64,000 bases of DNA, taken from NCBI RefSeq assembly GCF_025264645.1, contig NZ_CP073696.1, positions 992,001-1,056,000 of the forward strand. The letters are read 5' to 3'. The position numbers and the translations under genes were made by a program. Of the stretch, positions 27,803 through 37,601 are shown one piece after another. Each line of letters opens with the position of its first letter. Position 1 is the stretch's first letter. The notes under the pieces are model-generated. The model saw nothing but the letters and a program-made list of their open reading frames with translations. It had not been told where the DNA came from and searched no databases. Origin of the DNA: Edaphobacter lichenicola. Its GTDB lineage: Bacteria; Acidobacteriota; Terriglobia; Terriglobales; Acidobacteriaceae.

Positions 27803-28543
27803 TTAAAAATGACTCGTCAAATCGGCGAAGGCGACGAGTTCGAGTAAATGCTGCCCTGCAGGAGGCTGGTTAACGATCTCGTGTTCGAGAACCCAGGTGA
27901 AGTCGTGAGGGATGAAGATGGCGTTCAATCCTGCACTGAGAGCAGGGTTTATGTCGGAGCGCGGGCTGTTGCCGATCATCCATGTATTGCAACCGTCACA
28001 TCCGTGGTTGGTCGCGAGGGATAGGTAGGCTTCGCGATGTTTTTCCGGAAGTACCTCTACGGCGCTGAAGTGCGGGGCGAGTCCGGAGCGGTGCAGTTTG
28101 TCGATCTGCTCGCCTTGATTTCCCTTGGTGACGAGAATAAGGCGATGGCGAGTGGCGAGGTTGGCGAGTGTGCTGTCGACGTTCGGCAGAAGCTCTATCT
28201 CCTGGTCGGCGATGGACTCGGCGAAGCTTTCGATGCGCCTGTGCTTTTCGTCGGTGATTGGCGCGTCCGTAAGTTGCTCGAAGCAGGTGACCAAGGAGCG
28301 GCGAAAGCTCTGGAGACCGTAGCCGTGTGACTGAACCGTGTCGTGTTCGACGCGATTGAGATGTTCGCGAACCTCTTCTGCGGTGTGGATGCGGTGATCG
28401 AGATAAGAGATGAAGCTGGTAATCGCTCGCTCGAAGTAGATGTTGTTTTCCCAGAGAGTGTCGTCGGCGTCGATTAGCAGTGTCTGGTGTGCGTGCCGAC
28501 GAGTTGTCTCGGAAGATTGGGCGGTTTGGTCTGGAGCGGTCAC
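27803..28543 (-). CDS. HAD-superfamily hydrolase
   Basis: A 246-residue haloacid-dehalogenase-like phosphatase. Motif I is D-A-D-D-T-L-W (both Asp present), motif II T in L-V-T-K-G-N, motif III K in P-E-K-H-R-E, and motif IV I-G-N-S-P-R-S-D. A helical cap of about 100 residues lies between motifs I and II, placing it in subfamily IA. The first 20 residues are polar and may be dispensable. Substrate unknown; cytoplasmic. Convergent with the GT2-TPR gene, 31 bases away. Confidence 0.83.
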   Translation of the reverse strand: MTAPDQTAQSSETTRRHAHQTLLIDADDTLWENNIYFERAITSFISYLDHRIHTAEEVREHLNRVEHDTVQSHGYGLQSFRRSLVTCFEQLTDAPITDEKHRRIESFAESIADQEIELLPNVDSTLANLATRHRLILVTKGNQGEQIDKLHRSGLAPHFSAVEVLPEKHREAYLSLATNHGCDGCNTWMIGNSPRSDINPALSAGLNAIFIPHDFTWVLEHEIVNQPPAGQHLLELVAFADLTSHF

Positions 28544-28875
28544 AGACTGATTATAAGTTGTGCCCGGAAGCCATGAAGGAAGGCGCTTGGACGACGTTTG
28601 GCATACAGGTATGGCACGGTTGGGGGATGTCTTGCTCTTCGTTGGTATGCCAGATTGATAGGAATGGGTAATGGGTACGACTCAGCATTCGTGTGCCGGA
28701 TGCCAACTCCAACCCAATAACTTACGGGCCAGAAGTAGTGTGGTTGTCGAGTGTGGAACCTCTGCGCTGTAGTTCTGCAAACCGACATGAGCTGCCTTTA
28801 TGATGAAGTTAAATAAAGGGTTATCCGCTTAGTAGACTCTTCAACAGAGTGCCGGATAGAGGGCGAACCAGAGGC
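28544..28875. other. Intergenic region upstream of the kinase gene
   Basis: About 330 bases between two divergent genes. It should hold both promoters; a TATGAT at about 28799-28804 could be a -10 box for the kinase gene, without a convincing -35. The short frames in it have no family features. No repeat or RNA was seen. Confidence 0.35.
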
Positions 28876-31800
28876 ATGATTCCAGAAGCTGGCCAGAGGT
28901 TTGGACCGTACGAGATCCTGGGCAGACTGGGTAGCGGAGGCATGGGTATTGTCTTTCGCGCGTGGGATGAACGTCTGCATCGCGAGGTTGCGGTAAAGGT
29001 TTTGCACGACAACTATAAGATGCCAGGCATGCGCGAGCGCTTCCTGCAGGAGGCCAGGGCGGCTTCGGGACTGAATCATCCAAACATTTGCACGATTTTC
29101 GATATAGGCGAGCAAGATGGTGATCCCTATCTTGTGATGGAGCTGCTTGAGGGTGAGACGTTGAACGACCGCATCGCCCGCGGAGCGTTATCGGCGGACG
29201 AGATCGTCCGGTATGCCGTGGAGATTACAGATGCGCTAACGGTCGCGCACGCCAGGGGCATTGTGCATCGAGATATCAAGCCAGCAAATATCTTTCTGGT
29301 GAAGATGCCGAACGGGAAGTGCCAGGCTAAGGTGCTGGACTTTGGGCTGGCGAAGATCGGGCTCGAGATGCGTGGGGGATGGGAGTCTCGGTCGTTGGAT
29401 CTGACGCTGGCGGGCGCGACCGTGGGAACGGTGGCGTACATGTCGCCGGAGCAGGCAAGAGGCGAGCCTTTGGATCTGCGGTCGGATTTCTTTTCGCTTG
29501 GCGTTGTGATGTATGAGATGGCAACTCGGCGAGTACCGTTTGAAGGGACAACCAGTGCGCTTGCTTTTGTGCAGCTCTTCAATCAAATACCGGATCCGGT
29601 GCGTGACTGGAACGATTCGATTCCACGTGAGCTGGAGCGGCTGATTCTGAAGTTGATGACCAAGGATCGCCGAGCAAGATTTCAGACGGCTCCGGAGTTG
29701 CACGATGCATTGATAAGAATTGGCGAGAAGATAGCACGCGGAAGATGGCTTCACAAAGGAGCGATTTCGGCGGTTCCCCTGGTTCGCGCAGCCGACCCTG
29801 TGGCCCGTCATAAAGGCCGAAGACGCAGAGCTGGGCGGGCACTCGGTGACGCGCCAGGAGGAAAACAGACCGCAGTGGACGCCTCTGCTTCGAGCTTCGA
29901 CGATAGGATGAATCGGCGGGAGGCTGCGACGGAAAGAGACCGTGGCGGCATCGAACGAAAGAGTTCGTCTTCGACAGCAGGGTCTGTGAAGGTCGAGAGT
30001 GGTGAGACACAGCCGCATACCTTTAATCCCGCCGCTGGAAGTAGCGATCCTTCTATCAATGCCGTAGAAGAGGTTATCGATAGCGATCCTTTGGCTGCTG
30101 GTCAATCGTTGGCTGGCTCTCGATCTCTCATAAGTCAAGTTGAATACGGCGTGAAGGATGGTTTGCATTTTGTTTCAAGGGGGACCCTTGCGGATGCCGA
30201 TGAATTCAGAGAGCTGGTGGAGGAGCACGCCGGAAGAGCGCGGGCGCGGATGCGCATCGGGCTTGCTGTATCAGCAGTTGTCGTCGCCGTTGCTGGAGTT
30301 TTTCTACTCGCACGTAGCGGATTCTTTCGACCGATTGTGCTGGGATCAAACGATCGTCTGTTGTTGACGGTGATCCAAAATAAGACCTTCGACAAAGCTC
30401 TGAACGGGACAGTAATGGAAGGGCTTGAGATTGCGCTGCGACAGTCAAAGTCTCTGGACTTGCTTGGCGGCGAGGCCTACCGCGCCGGGCTACGGCAGAT
30501 TGAGGCCGAAAGCGGTAATGTGACAACAATGCCTGAACAGCGAGTCGCGCAAAAGGTACGCGCAAGAGCATATCTTTACGGTGAGATCACCGGTACGCAG
30601 GCGCCATACACGATCAGCGTCGAAGTATTGGAGGCTGATTCGAACGATCAAGTTGCGAGCCTGGAGGAGACGGCTGCCAGCAGGGAAGAGATTCCAGCAG
30701 CGATCGGCAGACTGGCAAAGGCGGTGCGGGCTGAGGTAAGTGAGGATAGCAAGGCAGATCTACGGAGGAGCGTTTCGTTGGAACGAGATGCATCGCCGAA
30801 GGTAGATGCACTGCACGCGTATGCTCTGGGCGAAGCCGCGATGCGAGAGGGACGCTGGAGCGATGCTCTGGTGGCGTATCAACAGGCTGCAACGCTCGAT
30901 CCAGGCTTTGTGCAGGCGCAGATGCGTCTTTCATGGCTCTATCATGATGAGAAGGCCGAGGTGGCGTCGGCAAATGCGGCTACTGCGGCACGAGACGCGT
31001 CGGCACATGCAGACGAAAAGGTAAAACTACTGGCAAAGTTCAGCTACGAGATGAATGCCAGCGGAGATACAGAACAGGCTGCAAATACGATTCGTAACTA
31101 TATTGCACGGTTTCCTTTGGACGTTGACGGGATGAAGGGAGTCGCGCTACTTCTGCGCACGCAAGGAGATCTGCTCAAAGCATTGAAGATGGCTCAACAG
31201 GGATATGGGAGAGATCCATTCGATGCGCAGACGTACGCTGAGGCCGAACTCGCTTTGATTGGACTGGGCAGATATGACGACGTGTTGAAACTGGAGGCGG
31301 AGGCTAAGAGAGCCGGAGTTTTGGGCAGTGCAAATGTATTGACGGCTGGGTATCTGGCAGGGAGAGACGACTTGGTCGCTGGACAGGTTGATGGGATGCG
31401 ACGAGCTCTTACAGAAAAAGCGCCTGCCGAAAGAGGCTCGCAGGTCTCGTACGCCAAATGGAATAGCTACGGCCTTTACATGGACAACACGGGGAGACTG
31501 AGCGAAGGAGCGGAACTCTGGAGAACGACGGCCGCTGCAGCGAGTATCGTACACGATCTCGCAGGAACACAAGCATATCTGTTGGCGCAGGGAGCGTTGG
31601 ATCGAGCACTCGCGGAGAGTTGTACCGCGGCATTGCAGATGGCCGACGAGGTTAGAAGTCTGCCGAAGGGTGTCGTTGCGAGCTTCGATGCAGGTATGGC
31701 GGCTGCTCTCTGCGGCGATGAACCGTATGCGGAGAAGACGATCGTCGCGATGAAGCAGAGCTTTCCGCAGAATACCGCGGTGACCCAGTATTACGTGCCG

Positions 31801-32166
31801 GAGTTGCAGGCTGCTGCTCAAATTGGGGTGAACGAGCCGGCAAGGAGTATCCAGACACTGAGTGATCTAAGTAAGTATGACGGGATATCAATGACACCCT
31901 ATCTAAGAGGTATGGCTCACGCGGCGTTGGGACAGACGTCGTCGGCCATTTCAGATTTTCAAGTTGTGCTGGCACGCCATGGTGCATGGGCTCTGCAAGG
32001 CAATATTTTTCCAATGGCCGAGCTCGGAGCAGCGCGTGCTTTCACAGCAAGTCGAAATAAACCCGAAAGCGTCAAAGCGTATCAAGAGTTTGTGAAGTTA
32101 TGGGACAACGCGGATGGAAAACAGGCGCTTATGAGCGAGGCATTAATTAGAAGCAAGCAGCTCTAA
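28876..32166 (+). CDS. Ser/Thr protein kinase with TPR sensor region
   Basis: About 1096 residues. ATG 28876 is preferred; an in-frame GTG at 28849 adds nine residues, and neither has a strong ribosome site. Residues 10-280 are a PknB-type kinase: L-G-S-G-G-M-G glycine loop, V-A-V-K-V-L, catalytic H-R-D-I-K-P-A-N, D-F-G-L-A-K, S-P-E-Q-A-R-G. A basic/Ser-rich linker follows to about 450. One membrane segment spans about 457-482, then an extracytoplasmic part: first an FlgO-like small domain, then TPR-type repeats from about 590 to the end (A-L-V-A-Y-Q-Q-A-A-T-L-D-P). The layout is a membrane-bound kinase with a periplasmic repeat sensor, common in Acidobacteriota. Ligand and targets are unknown. 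It ends six bases from the convergent radical SAM operon. Confidence 0.9.
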   Translation: MIPEAGQRFGPYEILGRLGSGGMGIVFRAWDERLHREVAVKVLHDNYKMPGMRERFLQEARAASGLNHPNICTIFDIGEQDGDPYLVMELLEGETLNDRIARGALSADEIVRYAVEITDALTVAHARGIVHRDIKPANIFLVKMPNGKCQAKVLDFGLAKIGLEMRGGWESRSLDLTLAGATVGTVAYMSPEQARGEPLDLRSDFFSLGVVMYEMATRRVPFEGTTSALAFVQLFNQIPDPVRDWNDSIPRELERLILKLMTKDRRARFQTAPELHDALIRIGEKIARGRWLHKGAISAVPLVRAADPVARHKGRRRRAGRALGDAPGGKQTAVDASASSFDDRMNRREAATERDRGGIERKSSSSTAGSVKVESGETQPHTFNPAAGSSDPSINAVEEVIDSDPLAAGQSLAGSRSLISQVEYGVKDGLHFVSRGTLADADEFRELVEEHAGRARARMRIGLAVSAVVVAVAGVFLLARSGFFRPIVLGSNDRLLLTVIQNKTFDKALNGTVMEGLEIALRQSKSLDLLGGEAYRAGLRQIEAESGNVTTMPEQRVAQKVRARAYLYGEITGTQAPYTISVEVLEADSNDQVASLEETAASREEIPAAIGRLAKAVRAEVSEDSKADLRRSVSLERDASPKVDALHAYALGEAAMREGRWSDALVAYQQAATLDPGFVQAQMRLSWLYHDEKAEVASANAATAARDASAHADEKVKLLAKFSYEMNASGDTEQAANTIRNYIARFPLDVDGMKGVALLLRTQGDLLKALKMAQQGYGRDPFDAQTYAEAELALIGLGRYDDVLKLEAEAKRAGVLGSANVLTAGYLAGRDDLVAGQVDGMRRALTEKAPAERGSQVSYAKWNSYGLYMDNTGRLSEGAELWRTTAAAASIVHDLAGTQAYLLAQGALDRALAESCTAALQMADEVRSLPKGVVASFDAGMAAALCGDEPYAEKTIVAMKQSFPQNTAVTQYYVPELQAAAQIGVNEPARSIQTLSDLSKYDGISMTPYLRGMAHAALGQTSSAISDFQVVLARHGAWALQGNIFPMAELGAARAFTASRNKPESVKAYQEFVKLWDNADGKQALMSEALIRSKQL

Positions 32167-32172
32167 GCGATC

Positions 32173-33210
32173 TTATTGTTGACTCTGGCGATAGTTCAGC
32201 GAACAGACACACCTTTGGCAGGTTGCGTTGGTTGTAACATCCAGCGATTGGCGAAACTCCCGAGCCGCGATTCCATTGACAACCTCCTCCAGTGTTGAAG
32301 CAGTTATGTTACCTATGGAGCGGTGGAAGAAACATGGCCGCACGGAGCCGTCGATCTCAACAACAGCGGAGACCCAGGGAGCATTGCAGGCCGGAGCTTC
32401 CGGATGAATTTGTCCCAAGTGTTGGCGGAAGTGCCGTGGGATTCTCCTTAGTTTTGCAGGCGATTCGACTATGAATTTGGATCGGATGTCGGTTTCGTAT
32501 CTCTGGATGAGTAGTTCGATTTCAATTTCAAGAGCGGTCGTTTCGTCGTTAGTTAGACCTATCTGACTCTGCTTTTCGCCAGGCCATAGGAGAGGCCGAT
32601 TGAAGGCCTCTGATGTGAGATCGGCGGCCAAAAAAGAGACAGAGTCCAGTCCTAGCTCCTTTACCGCATCGACTGTCACGAGCAAATGACGATGGTTGGC
32701 CTTCTGTACAGTAGTGCGGCAGGTCATCGGCAGTGACGGGTTGTGACTGCGGACGGCAGTCACTCCTCTTCGGATAAGATCGTAGGCTCCCTTGATGCGA
32801 CGGATACCATTGTGAATCTCCTCCGGTCCATCGATAGAGGCAATGACATCGTCGAAGAGTGCGGCCACCTCCTCGGCACGCTTTAGAAGTAGCAGGCCCG
32901 TGGTCAGGAGGGTCAGGTGAATCTTCTGCTCGCGAAGAAAGTTACAAAGTGCTGCGAGATCGTTGTGCAACAGAGGCTCACCACCGGTGAGAACGACATG
33001 CCTGACTCCAAGCTTCTGCATGGAGTCGCGATGCCGCTCGAGATCCTCTGCTCGAATCTGCTCCTTCTTCTCGCGCTTCCAGATATCGCACATAACACAG
33101 CGGCAGTTACACAGGCTATGGGCATTCAGGATGAGAATTGGCAATGACGCGATAGTAGACGCAGGCCTTATCAGCGAGGACGCCGCGGCTGTTTCATGCA
33201 GAACCGGCAT
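32173..33210 (-). CDS. Radical SAM/SPASM-type protein, last gene of the operon
   Basis: A 345-residue radical SAM enzyme. ATG 33210 follows GAGGGTGG; the in-frame TTG at 33231 is less likely. The [4Fe-4S] motif C-x3-C-x2-C lies in C-N-C-R-C-V-M-C at about residue 35, with T-G-G-E-P-L-L as the SAM-binding GGE motif. The C-terminus has a SPASM-like auxiliary cluster region: C-N-A-P-W, then G-S-V-R-P-C-F-F, and the ending C-Q-R-C-V-C. It resembles PqqE/AlbA-like peptide-modifying or MoaA-like enzymes; the substrate is not known. It overlaps the preceding fusion gene by 17 bases, so translation is coupled. Confidence 0.85.
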   Translation of the reverse strand: MPVLHETAAASSLIRPASTIASLPILILNAHSLCNCRCVMCDIWKREKKEQIRAEDLERHRDSMQKLGVRHVVLTGGEPLLHNDLAALCNFLREQKIHLTLLTTGLLLLKRAEEVAALFDDVIASIDGPEEIHNGIRRIKGAYDLIRRGVTAVRSHNPSLPMTCRTTVQKANHRHLLVTVDAVKELGLDSVSFLAADLTSEAFNRPLLWPGEKQSQIGLTNDETTALEIEIELLIQRYETDIRSKFIVESPAKLRRIPRHFRQHLGQIHPEAPACNAPWVSAVVEIDGSVRPCFFHRSIGNITASTLEEVVNGIAAREFRQSLDVTTNATCQRCVCSLNYRQSQQ

Positions 33211-35146
33211 GATCCACCCTCTTTCCCCCAAGACGGAGATCTCTGCCTATCGATTTTCTGGCCCGAGCCAGTAGATCCTCGACTGGAGCACGGAGCCATC
33301 GCTCGTGGCCCTCAATGACGAGTGGCTGTAGCCCTGCCTTCAGCGAATCCGGAAGACGTGCATAGATAGGCGCACTTGCGAGTTGGACTCGTCCACCCAG
33401 AATGACCAGTTCGACCTGATCGAAGGTGAGGTGAGCGATGGTTTGAGCGGGAGTCAGACCTTTGTCGTGAACGGCAATGAGATCCGCTATTGCACCTGGC
33501 CTAAGGTGCCCTTCTCCATTGCGGAGACGCAATACACTTGCCGATCGTGCAGTGACCATTTCATACAAGGAGTCCACATCGACACCAATCTCGTTACGTG
33601 CGAACTTGATCTCATCGAGAAGGTCGCCTGCCGAAGTAATTGGAGAGTCGCTGCCTAGAACAACTGAGTTGAGCGTCTTAATTAAAGTGGAAGAAGGTGC
33701 GCTATTGAAGAGAAATTGATTCGACGTCGGACAGATCACGAGGGTGGAGCGACGCTGATTGAGCAGAGCCATAGCTTTTCTGTTCAATGCGAGTCCATGT
33801 ACGAGTATTGTGCGGTCATCAAGGACCTGCATGCGGTCCAAATCGAAGATCTCCTGCGCACTCTTTGCATCAACACCCTCCGCGGCATGCAGAATGAAAG
33901 GGAGATTCGGTGGCGTGTGATCGTAGTTGTGCAGAAGATCCGGATCCATTGCAAGCGAGTGTGCCCAGCCAAACCGCGAGAGTACGCGGACAGGAAAGTC
34001 ATTCGCAAGTAGCTCCCGTGTGAGCGGGTTATGATGACAGACGGTGGTTACGCCGGATATTAGATTGCGGATCGCTCCCCACCACAGGCGAACAGGCTTC
34101 GGCACCTTGCGATGACGTGCGATGACCGCCGCGCAGGTTCGGTGAATCTCTTTCGCCCACTCCATAGAGTTTTGATAAGGTCCGGCGCCCAAGTTGGGGA
34201 AGAGACCGAACTCAAGATGATCGTGCGCATTGATGAGACCGGGTAACAGGAGATAGCCGGGTAGATCAATGCTGTCGATCGAGGATGATAAGGTTTCTAT
34301 CTGCCGGCCAGGTCTGCTTGAGATAGAACGAATGTGGCCGCGCTCGATTACGATGGCTGCAACGGTAGAAGCTTCTGAACCGAGCGCGTAGCTGGCTCCC
34401 GCAAGACAAAGTGGCTCGGGCTTCTCGGTCTGATTTTGAGAGCGGGGAACTACCGTTACTTTCTTTCGTAGTTGGAGGATGTAAATGGCAGGAAGATCTA
34501 TGAAGGCCTCGTAAGATTCGACCTTTCCGTTCTGATCGAAGATCTTCTTTTCCTGCGACTCGAAGTGCGGCTCGATGAGCGTTAGTAACTCGAATCCCCA
34601 GGCTTGAAAAGTCCCAATGATCTCTTGGATGGAGTGACAGTTGGCAGGTATCTGCTCTTCTGTGGCATTCACCCTGAATGACCTCTTCCAATTACAGGAG
34701 ATAGCAGTGTCGGGGTGCATATCACTTAGAAATACGTTAGAACCTGGACGAGTAACTCGGTGAAGTTCGCGCGCGAACGTATCTAGATTCTCAAGATAGC
34801 TAAGAACAAAAGAGGCCATGACTAGATCGACAGTGGCATCCTGGACTGGCAAAGCGGTACAACTGCCGAGACGTAGAGATGCTGCCGGACCAAGCTTGGT
34901 TGCAGCACGGTGCAGCATCTGTGCGGAGGCATCTACGCCTTTTAGACTCCTGGGGGGATGAGATGCCAGAAGCTGGAGCCACCGACCAGTGCCGCAACCA
35001 ACATCGAGCACGTCGAGGCCACCAATGTCCGGGAGCATTTGGCTGAGAAAGCGTTGCTCCAGCAGCAGCAGCGGATTCGGCTGCTCGTCATAGACCTGCG
35101 CCCATGTATCGAAGGCTTCTGAAGGAGAGACCGCAGCCGCTGTCAT
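33194..35146 (-). CDS. Methyltransferase-amidohydrolase fusion protein
   Basis: A 650-residue fusion. Residues 1-230 are a class I SAM methyltransferase (V-L-D-V-G-C-G-T-G, then A-T-V-D-L-V-M-A and a Gly-rich late loop). Residues of about 245-600 are an AtzA/TrzA-like amidohydrolase: L-L-P-G-L-I-N-A-H-D-H gives the metal H-x-H, followed by H-A-A-E-G, L-V-H-G-L-A-L and S-D-S-P-I-T-S-A-G-D. The His and Asp ligands expected for a mononuclear metal site appear present. Predicted actions: methyl transfer to a substrate and hydrolysis of an amide, amine or similar bond on the same pathway. I know of no named homologue with this fusion. Four-base overlap with the upstream radical SAM gene. Confidence 0.82.
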   Translation of the reverse strand: MTAAAVSPSEAFDTWAQVYDEQPNPLLLLEQRFLSQMLPDIGGLDVLDVGCGTGRWLQLLASHPPRSLKGVDASAQMLHRAATKLGPAASLRLGSCTALPVQDATVDLVMASFVLSYLENLDTFARELHRVTRPGSNVFLSDMHPDTAISCNWKRSFRVNATEEQIPANCHSIQEIIGTFQAWGFELLTLIEPHFESQEKKIFDQNGKVESYEAFIDLPAIYILQLRKKVTVVPRSQNQTEKPEPLCLAGASYALGSEASTVAAIVIERGHIRSISSRPGRQIETLSSSIDSIDLPGYLLLPGLINAHDHLEFGLFPNLGAGPYQNSMEWAKEIHRTCAAVIARHRKVPKPVRLWWGAIRNLISGVTTVCHHNPLTRELLANDFPVRVLSRFGWAHSLAMDPDLLHNYDHTPPNLPFILHAAEGVDAKSAQEIFDLDRMQVLDDRTILVHGLALNRKAMALLNQRRSTLVICPTSNQFLFNSAPSSTLIKTLNSVVLGSDSPITSAGDLLDEIKFARNEIGVDVDSLYEMVTARSASVLRLRNGEGHLRPGAIADLIAVHDKGLTPAQTIAHLTFDQVELVILGGRVQLASAPIYARLPDSLKAGLQPLVIEGHERWLRAPVEDLLARARKSIGRDLRLGGKRVDHAGSA

Positions 35147-36606
35147 AAACTTTCTCGCTTTGGTTTGCGGAGATTAATGAACTGATTGGCCCATTGAAGT
35201 TCGATTGGAAAGCGATAGATGCGCAAAACGTAACGCCAGGAACTCAAGGCTTTCAAGAGTGTGCGGCTCCATTTTGGAGCGCGGATGTCCTGAACTGTGG
35301 GCCAGCGTGATCCAACGACAATTTCGAAGTTGTCGATAAGATCTTTTGTCTTGCGCTTCAGCCAGGGAGCCTGGGTGTCAATGCGCAAGGTGAAGTCCAT
35401 CCATTGCTTGCTGGCCCATTCGGCTGGCGTGGACGGCCAAGCGATCTGGCCGTCGATATCGCCGTACATATTTCCTGGTTGAGGCACAGGCGTGTAGTGG
35501 TAGATGATGATCTCTGAGTCGGGATTGATCTTCTTCAGCTTGCGGATGAAAGCCAGGGTTTCGCGCGTGTCTCGTTCAGGATCGCCGGGATTTCCGATGA
35601 CGAAGGAGAACTCTGGGATGATGCCGAACTTCTTTGTTCGCTCCGCTATCGTTACAGTCTGATCTGTCGTGATGCCTTTCTTCATCTCCTTGAGAGCCCA
35701 GTCGGAGCCGGACTCCGCTCCGAAAAAGATCATGGTGCAACCGGCTCGCTTGAGGGCGGCGAAGGTTTCATCGGAGTACCGTGACATAACATCAACACGA
35801 GCTTCGCACCACCATCGAAGATTGAGGTGTTCGATACGTCTTGCTAACTCGAGAGCGTGATCCTCTCTGAGAAAGAAGTTCATATCGTAAAACTGAACGG
35901 AGTCGGCACCGTAGTTCGTCACGAGATGCGTAAGAATCGCAGCGGTACGTTCTGGCGACTCCATGCGCTCTTTATTCCCATAGGCTGCATGCACGCCGCA
36001 GAAGCTGCAGTTGAAAGGACAGCCGATGCTGGCATGGTGTACTGCGGTGCGCTTGCCGAAGAAAGACGGACGAAGATACTTCTCCACGGGGAGCTTGTGG
36101 AAGGGCGACCAGGGAAACTCGTCCGGCCCTTTCATTGGGCGTTCAGCGTTGTTCCTTGGTAGGCCAAAGATGTCTTTGTAGGAGAGGCCTAGGATCGACT
36201 CAAAGGTGCGCTTTCCGCGCACCGCGTCGAGGAGCTCGAGAAAGGTATCTTCCCCTTGCCCGCGAACGATGTAGTCGACATATTTTGCATTCAGCGCCGC
36301 GTCGGGATAGACAGAAGGGAAGTAACCTCCCCACACAATCCTGACGTGTGGATGAACACGACGAATCTCGCGTGATGTCTCCATCGCTGCGACCATCTGC
36401 GGGCCTGGCATTACGGAGACGCCGAGCAACTCGACATCGTGTTGTTCGATGAGTCGAACAATAGTGGCGGTAGAGTCGTCATCAACATTACCGTCAACGA
36501 TCTCGTAGTCTTCACGACCTTCAAGCACTGCCGCGATAGCCAGTATAGCGAGGGGGAGACGGCGGTTGCGTGGTCTCGTAGCACGCGGATTATAGAGAAG
36601 GATCAT
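35143..36606 (-). CDS. B12-binding radical SAM protein (type A)
   Basis: A 487-residue cobalamin-type radical SAM protein. Residues 1-140 form the Rossmann-like B12-binding domain (V-S-V-M-P-G-P-Q-M, then G-G-Y-F-P-S). Residues of about 185-400 hold the radical SAM barrel with C-P-F-N-C-S-F-C for the iron-sulfur cluster and G-A-E-S-G-S. The C-terminus carries the motif Y-R-F-P-I-E-L, shared with the two largest proteins of this operon. Such enzymes often methylate or rearrange unactivated carbons. Substrate unknown. Its stop overlaps the next gene by four bases. Confidence 0.87.
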   Translation of the reverse strand: MILLYNPRATRPRNRRLPLAILAIAAVLEGREDYEIVDGNVDDDSTATIVRLIEQHDVELLGVSVMPGPQMVAAMETSREIRRVHPHVRIVWGGYFPSVYPDAALNAKYVDYIVRGQGEDTFLELLDAVRGKRTFESILGLSYKDIFGLPRNNAERPMKGPDEFPWSPFHKLPVEKYLRPSFFGKRTAVHHASIGCPFNCSFCGVHAAYGNKERMESPERTAAILTHLVTNYGADSVQFYDMNFFLREDHALELARRIEHLNLRWWCEARVDVMSRYSDETFAALKRAGCTMIFFGAESGSDWALKEMKKGITTDQTVTIAERTKKFGIIPEFSFVIGNPGDPERDTRETLAFIRKLKKINPDSEIIIYHYTPVPQPGNMYGDIDGQIAWPSTPAEWASKQWMDFTLRIDTQAPWLKRKTKDLIDNFEIVVGSRWPTVQDIRAPKWSRTLLKALSSWRYVLRIYRFPIELQWANQFINLRKPKRESL

Positions 36607-37601
36607 TTTCGGACCTTGGCAGTGTAGATTCGGAATCGGGATGGCTCGCGTTTTCCGCGTAACTTTGCAAGCAGCGGACGCATTGACCAGCGAACTCCGT
36701 AGTTAGGAGTGTGCGTCTGCCAGCGGATGCCCAGGCATGCCTCTGTTCGCTGCAGTCGCTGATCCGTAAGGTATTCGAGACTTTTGAGTCCGTCAGATGG
36801 AAAGCCGTATCGCTCGGTGAAAGCCAGACGACGTTCAGCGACCATCTGCTCGCCGCTCTCCTCGTTGCTGTACCAGGGCGTATCAGCAATAAGAACCGTT
36901 CCACCAGCGCAGGTGCAGCGCAGGGCCTCCGCGATGGTCTTTTCATAGTTTTCGGAGTAGTGGAATGAAGCGTTGTAGATGACCAGATCAAATTCATCGT
37001 CGGTAAAGGGGAGCGTGTCCAGCTCTGCTTGAAAACGCGGGAAGAGCGTTGGAAGATGCTTCCTGTAGTGTGCCGCCGCGCCAAGGCCATCGCGATCGTT
37101 CGTTAGCAGATCCACCGCCACGGGCGAGTGACCATCAAGTGCAAGGCGATAGCTCATCCAGCCATTACCTGCACCGAGATCCAGAATCTTCAAAGGCCTT
37201 TTCAAGCCAGGAAGGAGGCTGGGCAGAATATTTCGTTTGATATGGAGAAATGTCTTGGCTCGTATTACCCACTGCTGACTATTGCTATCCGATAAGTCCC
37301 GATACGGTAGGTTGAAATAGTATTCTGCATCCGTGCTACCGCGGTTTTCGGCTGAACGTATGAATTGATAGTCCCTGATAAAGCGCGAGAAGTGATCAGC
37401 GCGCTCGGGTAGTAGCGATCTCCAGATGCCTTGTTCGCACTCTAACTTCAAACAGCAGTCTGAGCAGACAAATGTTGTATTGGCAGGGTTCGTCTTCGGA
37501 AGATGGCCGATCCACCCACTACAGCGTGGGCATTGCAGCCGTAAACCTTTGCGTTCAACAGTGGTAGCGGCTGCAGCTTCTGAATGACTTGTCATAATCA
37601 T
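36603..37601 (-). CDS. SAM-dependent methyltransferase with zinc-ribbon N-terminus
   Basis: A 332-residue protein. Residues 20-60 form a Cys4 zinc ribbon (C24-x2-C27 and C46-x2-C49). Residues of about 130-260 hold a class I methyltransferase domain: L-D-L-G-A-G-N-G-W (motif I), F-D-L-V-I-Y-N-A (motif IV region). The C-terminal 70 residues are basic. Similar proteins methylate small molecules or lipid/sugar intermediates in biosynthetic clusters. It overlaps both neighbours by four bases, so it is translated with the radical SAM genes. Confidence 0.83.
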   Translation of the reverse strand: MIMTSHSEAAAATTVERKGLRLQCPRCSGWIGHLPKTNPANTTFVCSDCCLKLECEQGIWRSLLPERADHFSRFIRDYQFIRSAENRGSTDAEYYFNLPYRDLSDSNSQQWVIRAKTFLHIKRNILPSLLPGLKRPLKILDLGAGNGWMSYRLALDGHSPVAVDLLTNDRDGLGAAAHYRKHLPTLFPRFQAELDTLPFTDDEFDLVIYNASFHYSENYEKTIAEALRCTCAGGTVLIADTPWYSNEESGEQMVAERRLAFTERYGFPSDGLKSLEYLTDQRLQRTEACLGIRWQTHTPNYGVRWSMRPLLAKLRGKREPSRFRIYTAKVRK

